Positions 34,411 through 47,000 of a stretch of DNA of 64,000 nucleotides are shown one piece after another; the stretch's first letter is position 1; every line of letters begins with the position of its first letter. A program made the translations under genes and the position numbers. The DNA is taken from contig CM059971.1 in NCBI GenBank assembly GCA_030490835.1, forward strand, positions 51,756,012 to 51,820,011. Direction: 5' to 3'. The notes beneath the pieces were generated by a model. It saw only the letters and a program-made list of their open reading frames with translations, was not told where the DNA came from and searched no databases. This DNA comes from Annona cherimola. Taxonomy: Eukaryota > Streptophyta > Magnoliopsida > Magnoliales > Annonaceae.

Positions 34411-37150
34411 AGTTTTTTTTGTCATAAATGTGTAGAGATAGGTATATTTTTATATAATTATCTCATCTATGTTTTTGGAAATTTAAAATGTTGGAATTGA
34501 TTATAGTTCCATTGGTTGTAAGGATATTAAAAATATTAATTGATCTGGTTATAATTAATTTCGAAATGGACAGTTTCAATTTATTATGTGAACATGCATG
34601 ATAATTCTAAAAATTTTCATTTAATTTCATGTTAAATTCGCATAATTAAATATGAAAATGTTGATTAAATACATGTTTTAAGTGGAATTTCATGAAAATC
34701 ATATTTTTGATAGAATCTTTAATTTTGCTATAAAATGGGGCGTTTTGCAATATTTTTAAAAATATAAAATTATGAACCAATAAGTTAGAAGAGTTTAACA
34801 TTGAAATATGTATTAGCCTGTTAATATAATTTGGGCAAATTTATAAAATTATTTAATTGAAAAATCACACTTATATAACTACAATTATATGGGGAACAAA
34901 GTAGAATAATTTTTAGATAAAATGAATTAATTGATAAAATGAATACAAAAGAAGTCAAGAATTAAATTAAGAAGATATATGATGTTATCGAAATTCTTTA
35001 GCCGAGAATTAAATATTTAAATTTGTGTTTAAATATCCTGCGGGTACACCGAACAACCGTGCACCACCTGAGCATGAACCCAGCTTGATTCGGTGCTCCA
35101 CCATCTTCCCAAAACGATGAGCAGCCATTTCTGACCACCGGAGCAGCACGGCAAACGGCCCGGCAAATCAGCAGCTCGTCATCTTCCTAAATCCCAACCG
35201 TCTACACAACCTATGAAAATCATCCCCTACCCACCTCCATCAATTCCAAAGCATCCCATCTGCCCGAAATCTCTCAACCAGCCACACCGAAAATTCGAGC
35301 ATCGCCTCTGCAACCCATTAAGTCTCCATCGAAAACACCAGCCAAGCCAAGCTTCTCATGCAGTTAAACTCTCCGCACAAGCAAGCACTGAGAAACCCGT
35401 CTTTGCCAATCTCCGGCAGACAACAAACCACGCTCAATCAGCCCTCTTCTTCTCCAAATCCTTCCGCCCCTTTCCTATTTTCAAGCTAAGCTTCAACTGC
35501 ATCGAACGGCAGCATCTCACCGAGCATCCATTTTCTGCAGTTTCAGCAACTCAAATCCAGCGGACGATTTCTCCCATCAATCCACCGCAAATCCAATTTC
35601 AGCAAACCCATCAACGGCTTGCACAAAATTAATCGCCTAGCTCCTCAACATTCCATGCAATTCATCCCTCAAAAATTCAACGAAAGGCTGCCACAACCTT
35701 AAGCAGCCAGCCAAGTTCACGACACCACTTTCATCACCGTCCAGAATAGCCTCTGCATCCCTGATTTGAGCACTGACAGCATAAATCCGGTTGAACAGTA
35801 GCACCCTTTCCCAGCACGCACCAAACGTCAGCGACACCGAACAACTCATATAACCCATCTGCAGCTGGCATTTTTCCTTCAACCAACAGAGCACATCAAG
35901 CCCCAATTTGCAAGCTGCAAAACCGCCGGTAATCCACCTCTCTACCGGAAACCCCTAATCCACGGCAGCAACACTGGCAGAGTCTAACAAGAAATCACGA
36001 GTAAGCGGATGGAAACCATTTGGGCGGCAGCTATGCCATTAATCGGCATCAACGCTTAAACTGAACGTATCCATGCTTCCAGCCATCAGCACCAACGAGT
36101 TATTTGGCAACAATCAACGCATCACCATTCCAAGGCTTCGAGCAAAGAAAAATCAACCGGCAAGTTCACGCAGAAGAGATACACGAAGGGCAGCTACGAG
36201 CTACAGTTTGTCCAAGCAGAATCCCACATGGGATTCTCTAAGTTCAAGAAGGGGGTGCTCCACAAGCATATAAGGGGGGTCCCTCTTGCCTTGAAAAAAG
36301 ATATACCCCACACACAGACACTCTCCTCTCCCTTGAGTGGGACCCATTTTATGGGACCCCTAGCAAGGAGGTGGGGCCAAGCAATAAAATTTTCATTACG
36401 TGGAGATTTTGCTCTTCATATTCGGGTGATGTAAATTTTATTGTTTTATGCTTTGTAGTGTTTCATAGTTATTACTTTTCAAATTGTAGTTTTAATTATT
36501 AGATTAGATTTACTGCTTTATTTTCTGCTTTGTAATTTTTAGATTAAATTTAATATAATTCTCTTTCCTGTTTTAATAGTTAAATTTCATAGCTTTAATT
36601 GCTTTCTTATAATAACTTTAATTCAGTTGTTAGTAAATTATAATTTCTTTTAGTTTCTTGTCTCCCTTTCTTTTTATTTCTCCAGCTCTTCTAATCTTTT
36701 CTCTCTTCTCTCTCTCTTTCTAATTTCTTTCCCCCCTCTCTCTCTCTCATTTCTTCTATTTTCTCTTTCCTTCTCTCTCCAACGTCTCTCTCTCTTCTCT
36801 CTTATTCCTCTAATTTCTTTCTTTTTTCTCTGACTTCTTTCTCTCTCTTCTCTTTCTCTCTTCTCTCTGTCTTTCTCTAATTTCTTCTATTTTCTCTTTT
36901 CTTCTCTCTCTCCTCTCTCTTACTCCTCTAATTTCTTTCCTTTTTCTCTGATTTCTTTCTCTCTCTTCTCTATACCTTCTCTTTCTCTTAAAAATAATTC
37001 AAAACTACATCGCCTCTCTGTGGATTCGACCCGACTCACCGTTATTCTACACTATCACCCGTATAGTGGTAGCTTTAATGTGTTTCGGTTAATTTTAATT
37101 AAACTGGTGATCACAGTGCTCTTAACGACAAGCACTTGGTGCGCATCAGT
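34411..37150 (+). mobile_element. Orphan LTR-like sequence inside the Harbinger element
   Basis: The end has the look of a plant gypsy U5: CTCTGTGGATTCGACCCG at about 37014-37031, then a region ending GGTGCGCATCA near 37150. A TATA-like CATATAAGG lies at about 36267, after a GC-richer stretch (35040-36250) with unrecognised ORFs such as 35213-35632. A long pyrimidine tract is at 36651-36985. The left end and target duplication could not be fixed, so it may be a partial or rearranged LTR. Confidence 0.45.
36651..36985 (+). repeat. Pyrimidine-rich low-complexity tract
   Basis: About 330 bp of CT-rich sequence built from TCTCTCTC-type units with short imperfect duplications. Confidence 0.9.
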
Positions 37151-37461
37151 GCAGCACATAATTATGTTAAATTGTAGAAATATCTTTTATAATTCTTAAA
37201 CATACAAAAATTTTCAAATATTTCATAAAAATTTACCGTGTTAAAAAGGCCATAATTATGTGTTTCCGCAATCGCTGTTTTTCATTTTACGCCAACCCAT
37301 CTCAGCGCATATTCCAACCAGCGCCAACTCCTCAATTTCCTTGTACTGCAGTCTGCAAAAGCAGGCATTTATGATACGGCGCAGATGCATTAATGGGCTC
37401 TCATCCATGTGCACTAATGGCAACCGAATGATGTGTTTTCAACCTATAAACACGTCAAAAA

Positions 37462-37486
37462 GTTTTAACGATTCCCAAACAATCCC
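37462..37486 (-). repeat. Harbinger right terminal inverted repeat
   Basis: Reads GTTTTAACGATTCCCAAACA and ends ATCCC on the plus strand, followed by TCA. Partner of 26317-26341. Confidence 0.92.
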
Positions 37487-39802
37487 TCAATATATGGAAG
37501 TTCATTACTACCCATTTATCATTTAACATCTATTTTTTACGTTTCTCACATTGGTGCTCACTTTAAGCACATACTTAAAAGTTTAGGCTTCACATATTAA
37601 TTCCAAATGTTTGAGATTTCAAAATATTATCAAACAAATACCTTACTTTCACATTTTATCACATTTCCTTCCATTTTTGCATTTTAGCAATTCATATTAA
37701 GTCATTTCTCATTTCCGTCATCTATACCTTTCACATATACCCTCTTCGTTACACATATAATATGTGCTATGGAAATTTTTCCAAAATAGCAACTTTTCAT
37801 CTTTTGGGGCTTAATTAAAACACTTAATTAACACATGAATTAGGGTATAATCATAAGATTAAAGTCCCTTAATCACAAAACTCCAAAACAACACTTGTCC
37901 ACTTGATTTTCCCATGTTGCACATCCCTATCATGACATGCCTCAAAACAGATTTTTATTTTTTTAATTCCAACACTTGGACATCCTTTTCTTGCCCTTTA
38001 TTTAGGTCATTTTCGTGGAATTAAAATTCATAAAGCAAGTTTCCCAAAACAGCAACTTTTCATCCCATTTCTTGCCACCCTTTGGATGTCCACACCATGT
38101 GTTCAACAAAACAGATTTTTTTGAAATTATTTTCAGCCCCAAGATTGGAAGTCCCTATACCCTTTGTCTAGGGTATTTTACCATTCAAAACATACATATT
38201 TTATTTGGTTAAATTCGTGCCCAAATTCCATCTTAAAAGAGTAAAATATTCATCATATTGTTAATCCTATATTTCACCCTTCCAAGGTTTTCATCATATT
38301 GTCAATCCTATATTTCACCCTTCCAAGGTTCTTGAATCATGCTTGATTCAACATATATTAATCATGGAAATATGTAACATAATCCAAATCATCACATGAT
38401 TAAAACAGCAGCTTGATTGAAATTTTCCAAAAATTTCAGCAAGTTATTCCTTAGGTTAATCAACCCTAATCCACACCTAGCATGCTTAAACTTATGAATT
38501 GAATCCATTAACTTGTTTAACACTTAATAAACTTATCAAAAGCTTATTAAACCTCCATTTAGGGTTCATAAACAAATCATTTTATGACCCATAAATTGAG
38601 CTTGAAAAACTTAGAAATTTACAACTCAACTTGGTTGGATACCTACTTGATCTTGAGTAGTTTCAATCGAACTTTGCCAAGCTTGGTTTGCTCCTCTTCT
38701 CCTCCTCTTTTCTTCCTATTTTTCTCCTCTTTTCCCTTACTTTTCCTCTGGTTTGGATGTTCAAGGGCTGGGCACTTAGAATTTTTTTGCTCTCCCCAAA
38801 TCTGTCCACTTGGGAACGTTCCCGCTTTCTCTCTCTTACTTATATATTTCTGCCCATTTTTAATTTTAATTTCCACCTCATTTGAGGTGTAGATAATGCT
38901 CATATTTATCCCTTAGTTTCTGTCACATTTATCCATTGATTTTCGATTTTCACAGATTTTTTTAAAATGAAAAATCTGCCCATAGGTGCTTTGGACGTCC
39001 CCCCTCAAGCTACCCCTCTTTTTGGATTTTTGTGGCTACACCAAACCACCCTAAATCTAGTCATTAATTCCCTAAGATATTTCTATAACTTTTACCCTCA
39101 TTTTCTGAATTTTTAAATTTTCAAAAATCTACATCATCAAGGCTTGTAACCACTTTGACTTTTCCATTTATGGAATGTCTTCCTTTTTGAAGACAAGTCA
39201 ATCACTTTTGTCCATGATAATTAGCTTAATCAAACTCATTCATATGATTAAGTATTTTCCTTGATAATTAGCTTAATCAAACCCATTCATATAATTAATC
39301 ATATCAATTTAACCATTCATGACAAATTTCATTTCAAAATGATATTTCTAGTGTAAGTTAGGGTCATTTGAAATTATCTTTTGGATTTGGGTAAAATTAA
39401 ATAATTATCACCCTAATTACATCATAATTTTCATAATCCACTCCATTAATAAGGATGATCACATCATCATGTGCTTACCTGTTAAATTTTACCTCATTCT
39501 GCCTTACGGGCGTTAAGTTATGAATTTTCTAACGTTTGTCATATTAAATCCATAATTATCATTATAATTTACATTAATTAAATAATAATGTATGCGATAA
39601 TTATTCATGACTTATCCTCATTTTCTAAACCTCTTTAGGTCTCTTTATACACATTAACCCACATTGAGCTGTGGTGATTAATTTAATAACCTTTCTTAAT
39701 CAATAGCCTTAAAATCAATCAATCAATTAAATAATACATAAATTACATTTACATGCCTAATTTACATGTAGGGTCCTAATTGGGTATGGGTATCACAACT
39801 CC

Positions 39803-40331
39803 TTTGATGAATGTATTTAAATCATCTATACTCCAAGCATAGTAGAATTGTCCGGTCAATACGGATAAATTTTACTTTCTTCTTTCAATAAGGTAGTCCA
39901 ACCCTAATAGTCTAGCATCTTCTGAATTCCAAATTCATATTCTCTTAGAAACTCAAAGTTATGATCTTTAGAGGAAAACCTTTCTCTCATAAAAACACTT
40001 GTAAAACTTCCTGTGTTCAGTGGAGGTCCTAAAATATTCAACTAGCATTTTCTATAGCTTTAGCCCTTTGAACTTGGGCTCCTTTTCTCCTACTTCTTTT
40101 TCTTCTTCTCCATGAGAAATATTTTCTTCTTCTTGAGGTGGGGTAACTGAAGGATTACTATCTTAGAAGCAAACCTGACACCCAAAAGATGGTTGAGAGG
40201 AGGAAGTTTATTCCTGTTGCCTTTTGATGGGAGTTCTCTGCCATCTTAGCACATTTTCCTTAGTATTAGAGATGAATGGTTATGAAATAGGTAGTTTAGA
40301 GGGTTTACTTGCGAATTTCTTAGGAGCCATA
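39803..40331 (-). pseudogene. Post-pol ORF of copia B, N-terminal part
   Basis: The minus-strand start MAPKKFASKPSKLPIS at 40331 is clearly homologous to MAPKPRLPKLAVSKPS of copia A at 15593. It is followed by decayed RWQRTPIKRQQ-like sequence. Giant LTR copy 2 cuts it at 39797, and the remainder is at 22790-23357. Confidence 0.75.
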
Positions 40332-40669
40332 GATGAAATAAGGTAGTTTGACAAGATTTGGAAATGGGAAGCGAAAATTGGAGGCTTTGAGGGAACAAAA
40401 CTTGAGTTATAGGAATGAAATTTTTTTTTAAAAAAAAACTACTTTAAACTTGAGAGAATCAGATCATCACCTCGTTGGGTCAACTTCGAACTCTAGGTCG
40501 GGTTTGAAGTCGATTTTGCCTAAGCTTGTGTGGTCGACTCGACCTGTTAGCCCTGACGTAGTTTTAATGTTTTACATTGATGTAATCCCCTTCCCACAAA
40601 AATTGTATATCAAAACATGTCAAGAAAATTTAAACACATAAAAAAATATCATCAATCGTATTTAATTCA

Positions 40670-43600
40670 TTCAAACAATTTATCAATTTCTTTTTATTCA
40701 TCTAAGTCCATCATGTTCATTTCTTTTCTAATTTTATAAAATGATTCAATTTGTAAAGATTTGGCAATTATATCTATAATTTGACCTTCTATTTTAATAT
40801 ATTCTAGGCGTATATCATAATTTTCAACATGTTCTATTATAAAATAATGTTTAACATTTATATATTTAGTTCTAGAGTATAAAACTAGGTTTTTTGTTAG
40901 ACAAATTGCACATGTATTATTATATCTAATTGGAACGTCTTTATAATTTAGCTCATAATATTTTAATTGTTATTTCGTCCATAGTAGTTGTGCACAACAA
41001 TTTCCTTTAGCTATATACTCAGCTTTTGTAGTAGATAGAACAGCACTAGTTTATTTTCTTGAAAACCATGATACTAACACATTACCAAAGAATTGGAAAG
41101 CGTTGGTAGTGCTTTTTCTATTCACTTTATACCTCACAAAATTTGCATCTAAGTATCTATTAAACCAAAAGTTAAACCTTTAGTATACCATAGACCTAGA
41201 TTTGTTGTGTCTACCGGGCTAAGCTCATTGACTTAAAGCGTAGACTACGCGAGACTCTTTATGATTAGATTGAAATTTTGAACACATCCAAATACTAAAT
41301 AAAATGTTAAGTCTAGAAGCAATTAAATATAATAATAAGTCAATCATATTTTTATAAAGACATTGATTAATAGATTTACCTTTTTATCCTCATTCATTTT
41401 AATTGATGAGCTCATTGGTGTAATAGCACCTTTGTAATTTTGCATTCGAAATCTTTTGAGCATTTTTTTGATATACTTCAATTAGCAGATGAATATCCTT
41501 CTTTGAGTTGCTTAATTTGCAATCTGACGAAGAAGTTGAGTTCATCCATCATGCTTGTTTCAAATTCATTTTGCATTAACTTTAAAAAAAAATTATACAA
41601 CAATTCATTAGTAGCACCAAATACAATATCATAAATATAAATTTGAACTATTAGAATATCTTATTCTCAATTTTAATGAACAAGGTAGTGCCTACTTCTT
41701 CTCTTTTGAAGTCATGATCAATCGAAAATTTGTTATGTCTCTTATACCAAGCACAGACGCTTATTTTAGTCTACATAATTCTTGGTTAGTTTATATGTAA
41801 TTAGATTGATTATCATCTTCAAAACTAGGGGATTGTTCAGTATATGTTTTTTCATTAAGAAAACCATCAAAAATTCACTCTTAACATCCATTTGAAAAAG
41901 TTTGAAACCCTTATGAGATGCAAAGGCAAATAGTATATTTATAGCTTCCAATCTAGCTATAAGGTATATGACTCTGTAAAGTCTATTTTTTCTTCTTGTG
42001 AATACTCCTTAGCTACTAATCTTGTTTTATGTATTTATTTATTTATTTTTATTCAAGTCTTGCTTTATTTCTTAAAACTAGTCAATTTTAATCTAATTTG
42101 TTCCTAAATACGCATTTTGTTTCAATTACTGAATGATTCTTGGGTCTAAGACAAGTTCTCACACTTTGTTTCTTACAAATTAGTTTAGCTCTTCTTACAT
42201 TGCTATAATCCAATTTTCATTGTTAAGAGCTAGATCAATTGTGCTATGCTTAATTTTTTATATAAATGCAAAATGTCCACATATATTTTTTATCCTCTTG
42301 TTTTCACACCGTCATATATATTTTCAATAACTTGTTCAATTAGATAGTCATGTCTAAATTTAATATCTGTAGAGAATTTATAGGGAATATTACCTTCACT
42401 TACCTCTTCATTTGACTTGTGTTCATCCTCATCTTGTTTGAGCTCTTCTCCCCCTTTCTTTTTCACGTGCCGCTTCTCAAAATCATTTGATAAATTTTCC
42501 GAATCACTCAATTTATAATCCTTTTTAAGAGGTGGGTTAAATTTGTCGAAAGTAATATGTATAAAATCTTTTACTACTTATGTACTTTTGTTGAATACTC
42601 TAAATGTTTTGCTATTGGAAGAGTACACAAGGAAAATAACTTTATCACTTTTTGGATCAAAATTTTCAAGATTATCTTTTCCATTATTCAATACATAATA
42701 TGTGCATCCAAAGGCATAAAAGTACGCAAAATTTGATTTCCTACCTTTCCAAAGTTCATATGGGGCTTTTTTCAATATTGGTCTTATAGTAACTCGATTA
42801 AGCACATGGTTAGTTGTGCTAATTGCTTCATCTTAAAATTTTTTGTATAATTTACTTTCGTTTAACATAATTAAATTCATCTCATATATTGTTCTATTTT
42901 CTCTTTGAACTACTTCATTATATTTTGGAGTTCTTGGTACAAAGAATGTGTGGTGAATGTCTTTCTCATTACAAAATTCAATAAATCTTTTATTCACCAC
43001 TGTGGTCACTTTTAATGGGTATAATTAAGGTTTATTTTCCATTTTGCATCGATTAAGAAAAATTAAAGAACATAGAGAAGACTTTATCTTTTCTAGCTAA
43101 AAGTATTATCCAAGTGAATATTGAATAATCATCAACAATCACAAATATATATCATTTTCCTCCAAGACTTAGAATGTCAAATGGTCCGTAAAGATCTATA
43201 TGTAGTATCCAAGTAGTGTTGAAGTTGAAACTTCATTTTTAGTAAAAATATAATCTTTGATTTCTTGGACAATTAGCATGATTTTCTTATTTTATCTTTG
43301 TCATATATCACTCTTGGTAATCCTTCAATCAAGCTCTTTTCCAATATGTTTTATATTTGATGTATTTATATCTCCAACTTTCTTATGTCATACCCATGAA
43401 TCATTATCAACCACTAATAAGTATTTTTCATTTAAGTCATCAAGGCAAACTAAATACACATTTTCATGTCTCTTGCCACTAAATAATATATTTTCTCCAT
43501 ATAATATATTGGACACTACATATTCAAACATAATTTTGTATCATTTATCACATAATTGATTAATACTTATCAAATTGTATTCGAGTCTTTCAACAAACAA

Positions 43601-43800
43601 AACTTCTTTAATGCATATATCTCCAATATAAGCATTACCATTCCCATATATCTTATCCTTCTCATTGTTTTCAAATGCAACTGTTCTTCCATTATATCGC
43701 TTTAGCTCATTGAAAAGAGCCTGATCACCAATCGTGTCTTGAACAATCACTATCCATAAATCATGTATTACTTGTTTTGGCTTTGAGAGACACATGCAAA
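40670..43800 (-). pseudogene. copia B pol relic
   Basis: Fragments colinear with 16132-19208: protease-proximal LFNELKRYNGRTVAFENNE, then ISINQLCDK; integrase tail LNRVTIRPILKKAPYELWKG; reverse transcriptase [19 protein letters not shown]; RNase H remnants to about 40697. The protease DSGC motif is destroyed (the region reads DLWIVIVQDTIGD). Dozens of stops and frameshifts are present. No activity is possible. Confidence 0.85.
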
Positions 43801-44029
43801 AAGTTTTAATATTTGCTTATCTTTTTGAAGCTCAATTTTTTTTGTCTAGATGAGTTAATATTAGATCTTAATACTACTTGATCTTGTCTAGGAGTTGCAT
43901 ATTCTAGAATTGGCATCCATATTAGTTTTGCTACTTTTTCATGTAATTTCTTGAATCTACACTAGTAGATCTTGTAGCTAAAATTTTTGGAAAAATTACA
44001 AACATTTTGAATTCTTTGTGGAGCAATTT
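43801..44029 (-). pseudogene. copia B gag, 3' fragment
   Basis: Corresponds to 19340-19430 of copia A, around the second zinc knuckle, shown by the shared plus-strand run GTAGATCTTGTAGCTAAAAT versus the equivalent in copia A. It is cut at 44029 by the giant LTR. Confidence 0.65.
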
Positions 44030-47000
44030 TGTGATACCTAGAATATTTGAGAGCAATAAATGTAATATAAGTATTTAAAAGTTAATAATGTGTGTTTTGA
44101 ATTGGATGAGTGAGATTAGGGTAAATGACTAAGCAAGGTGATTACGTTCATCACCTTACCCGATGTGGGTTAACGTGCACAAAAAAAATGAGGTATGAAA
44201 ATGATGATGTGGCATAGTTCAATATTCCACTAATTATGATTAAGTTGATGATAATGACGAGATAAATTAGGTTATTGTTTGAAAATTCATAACTTGATGT
44301 CCATAAGGCGGATTGACATGAAATTTGAAAGGTACGCACATGTTAGTATGCTCTACCTCATGAATGGTATGGATTATGATAATCGTGATTAGATTATGGT
44401 GATAATGATTTGATTTTATCAAATTCCATAAATTATTTTCAAATGCTCATATCTTGCATTAGAAATGTCGTTTTGGGATGAAACTTTTTATGAATGGCTA
44501 AAATAAGATGGCCTATCATATGGATGGATTTGATTAAGCTAAATCCCATGAAAAAATTTTAATCACTTATGGTTAAAACCCTTTGACTTTTTACTTCAAA
44601 AAGTGGTTTTGCATTAATATAAAAGTCAATGCATTTAAGGGTACAAATGAGGTGTCTTGAGGAGAGATTTTGAAGGAAATTTTACAATTTTTAAAAATGC
44701 AAAAAAGGCATAAAAAAGGGTTGCATCTAGGGACATGAATAGGGCAACAACATTGGGCAGTTTTGTGCTCACAAAATGCCAAAAATGGGGCAGCCCATGT
44801 GGACGTGATGGTGGGCTGATTCGGCAAAATTTTGATATTTAAAAATTATATATATAATGGAAATTTTAAGGGGATAAGCATGACAGCACATAGGGCAGAT
44901 ATATATGGATTTATTAAGTCAAAAATGAGGTGGAAAATGCACCATTATAAAAGGGAGAAACATGGGCAGCTTGGGTGTCCATTTTAGGTAGCAAAATAAA
45001 GGAAAAAAAAAAAGAAAAAAAGAGGCAGCAGAGACGTCCAAGGAGAGGAAGAAAAAGATAAGAAAAGAGGAGGAAAAGAAGAGGAGAAAGGAGAGAAACC
45101 AAGCTAGGTAAGGAGCAATCAAAGCCTAACAACATCAAGTAGATATTAAACCAAGTTTGGTTTGATAATTGCCAAGTTTTCTAGGTCAAGTAATAGTTTA
45201 TAAATTTGAATCTTTATGAATATTTATTGATGAGTTATGAAGCCCTTGATAGGGTTATTAAATATTAAATGAAAGGAGAGATTCAATTCAAGCTTTTAAG
45301 AAAGAATATATGTGATTTAGGGTTGTTATGAATATGATAACCATACTAAAATTTTAATTTATTTCAGATTTAAGTTTCTATTTTGACCATATTATATGTA
45401 TGGATTATGTGAATAATATTCATGTTTAATTTATATTAAACTAAGCTTGTTTGATGAACCTTAGTTGGGTGAAACTTTGGTTTAACAACTAGCTGAAATT
45501 TCCATTCATTTAGGGTGGAAATGAAGCATGACTTAAATAACAAGATATATGGAAAGTTATATGGGTAAAATACCCCATTAATGGAGTATTATGGACGTCC
45601 AAATGGGTGGAAATGAAAATTTAAAAATCTGTCTTGTAGGGCTTTAATGATATGGACGTCTAAGGTGGAGGAAAGAGAGAGAAAAGTTGCTGTTTTGAAA
45701 AAATTAATTGGGGAACTTTGATTACATGATTATACTCTAATTAATGTGCAAAAGGGTGCTTAAACAAAGCCAAAATGGAGAGAAAAAATTCTGTTTTATA
45801 TGAAATTTCTTAACACATAATATATGTGTGATTAAAGAAGTGAACATGAAGGGTATAGATGACAAGAATGGGAAATGACCATGTATGATTAGCTAAGATG
45901 TAAAAATGAGAAGAAAATATGACAAAATGGGAAAAAATAAGGTTGTTTTGAGAAAATTATAAAATCTCAAAATTTTGGAATTGAAACTAGTAGCCATAAC
46001 TCATAAATAGGTGCCTTAAATGAGGACCAACATGAAAATGTAAAGTATGAGTGATAAATGATAAACGAGAAGTGTTAAACTTCCATATGATGAGTTAAAA
46101 TTAAAGGTTATAATGGATTTGAAAACTTACTTTAATAAGTGTTAAAATGAAAGAAATAGTCAAAATAGAATCATAAGTCATACCAATGTGTGAATTGAAA
46201 AAATTGATACCCAACTTGAAAGACAAGTGGGTTAAGTTAGCTATATGCGAATTCATGTGAATTGAAAAACCCTAAGAGATGCAAGCATTTAAAATTTTAT
46301 GTATATAAATGAAATGTCATTTTTATTTATCTAGGCAAAGGCAAAGAAAATGATGGAAGAAGGGGATTGAAGTTATCACAGATAAGAAAGCAAACTTTTC
46401 AAAATATTAATTTCATTCCAAGTGTTGAAATGATTGAAAGTGTTTACATTGATGCTTTTAAGAATTTCTTATAAGTGAACAAGCATAAGTCTTAAAATTA
46501 TGGTTTAAATGAAATGCCCCAAAATTGCTTCATTACAAGCAAGCAACACTCCCTAAAATATTTATGTTATCTCAAGTGTTGCGAAGATTGAAAATGCTTT
46601 ACATGGATGATTTTAAGAATTGGTTACAAGTAAGCAAATTCTTTAAGTAGTTATTTCTAAATGATTTTATAAAGAAAAAGGGGTTTTAACTGTGTCACAA
46701 AGAAATATTTGCAAACAAGTTTTGAGTTTACTCCCACAGGATTTTATAAAAAGCAAATCTATTTATGAAAGAAAAGAAAAAGGAATTTGAATTATAGAAA
46801 AAAATTATTTATTCCATTACATGACACTTGAAACTAAACGACGATTTAGAAATGGACCATTTGTTTGAAATGGTATATTAGAAAAGTTTTGATTTCCTTG
46901 AAAATGAAAATGGTTTGAAAATGCCTTAAAAATATTTATACGGATGTTTCTAAAAAGAGTTTAAGGATGACCAATTCGATAAATTAATTGCATAAAATGA

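Larger units (their letters stand above)
26317..37486 (+). mobile_element. PIF/Harbinger DNA transposon, 11.2 kb, degenerate and composite
   Basis: The 25-bp terminal inverted repeats differ at one position; the left arm begins GGGGTTGTTTGGGAATCG. TCA lies on both sides (26314-26316 and 37487-37489); 3-bp duplications are typical of this superfamily, though TWA is usual. Inside on the plus strand are a DDE transposase relic (29566-30647), a Myb/SANT-like ORF (30924-31838) and a viroplasmin-like module (32203-32494). A MITE-like piece, a fold-back element and an orphan LTR-like region add length. It interrupts giant LTR copy 2. Confidence 0.85.
23363..39797 (-). mobile_element. Giant solo LTR, copy 2, split by two later insertions
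   Basis: Plus-strand ends TGTGGCGCCCC and GGTATCACA, with perfect ACTCC duplications at 23358-23362 and 39798-39802, 16.4 kb apart. LTR blocks are 23363-23950, 25516-26316 and 37487-39797, colinear with the reverse complement of 53354-58869. Examples are the CTCCCTAAGATGGGA-type block near 25660 and the TAGGGTAAACTT block near 26273. The intruders are a gypsy solo LTR (23951-25515) and a Harbinger element (26317-37486). Without them and their duplications it is about 3.7 kb. It lies in the post-pol ORF of copia B. Confidence 0.88.

Noticed and set aside
35213..35632. 139-residue ORF in the LTR-like region
   Set aside because: Composition is biased (proline, serine, glutamine) and no domain is recognised; likely chance in a GC-richer segment.
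37100..37150. A tRNA-like ending near the LTR-like region
   Set aside because: No cloverleaf with A and B box consensus could be drawn.
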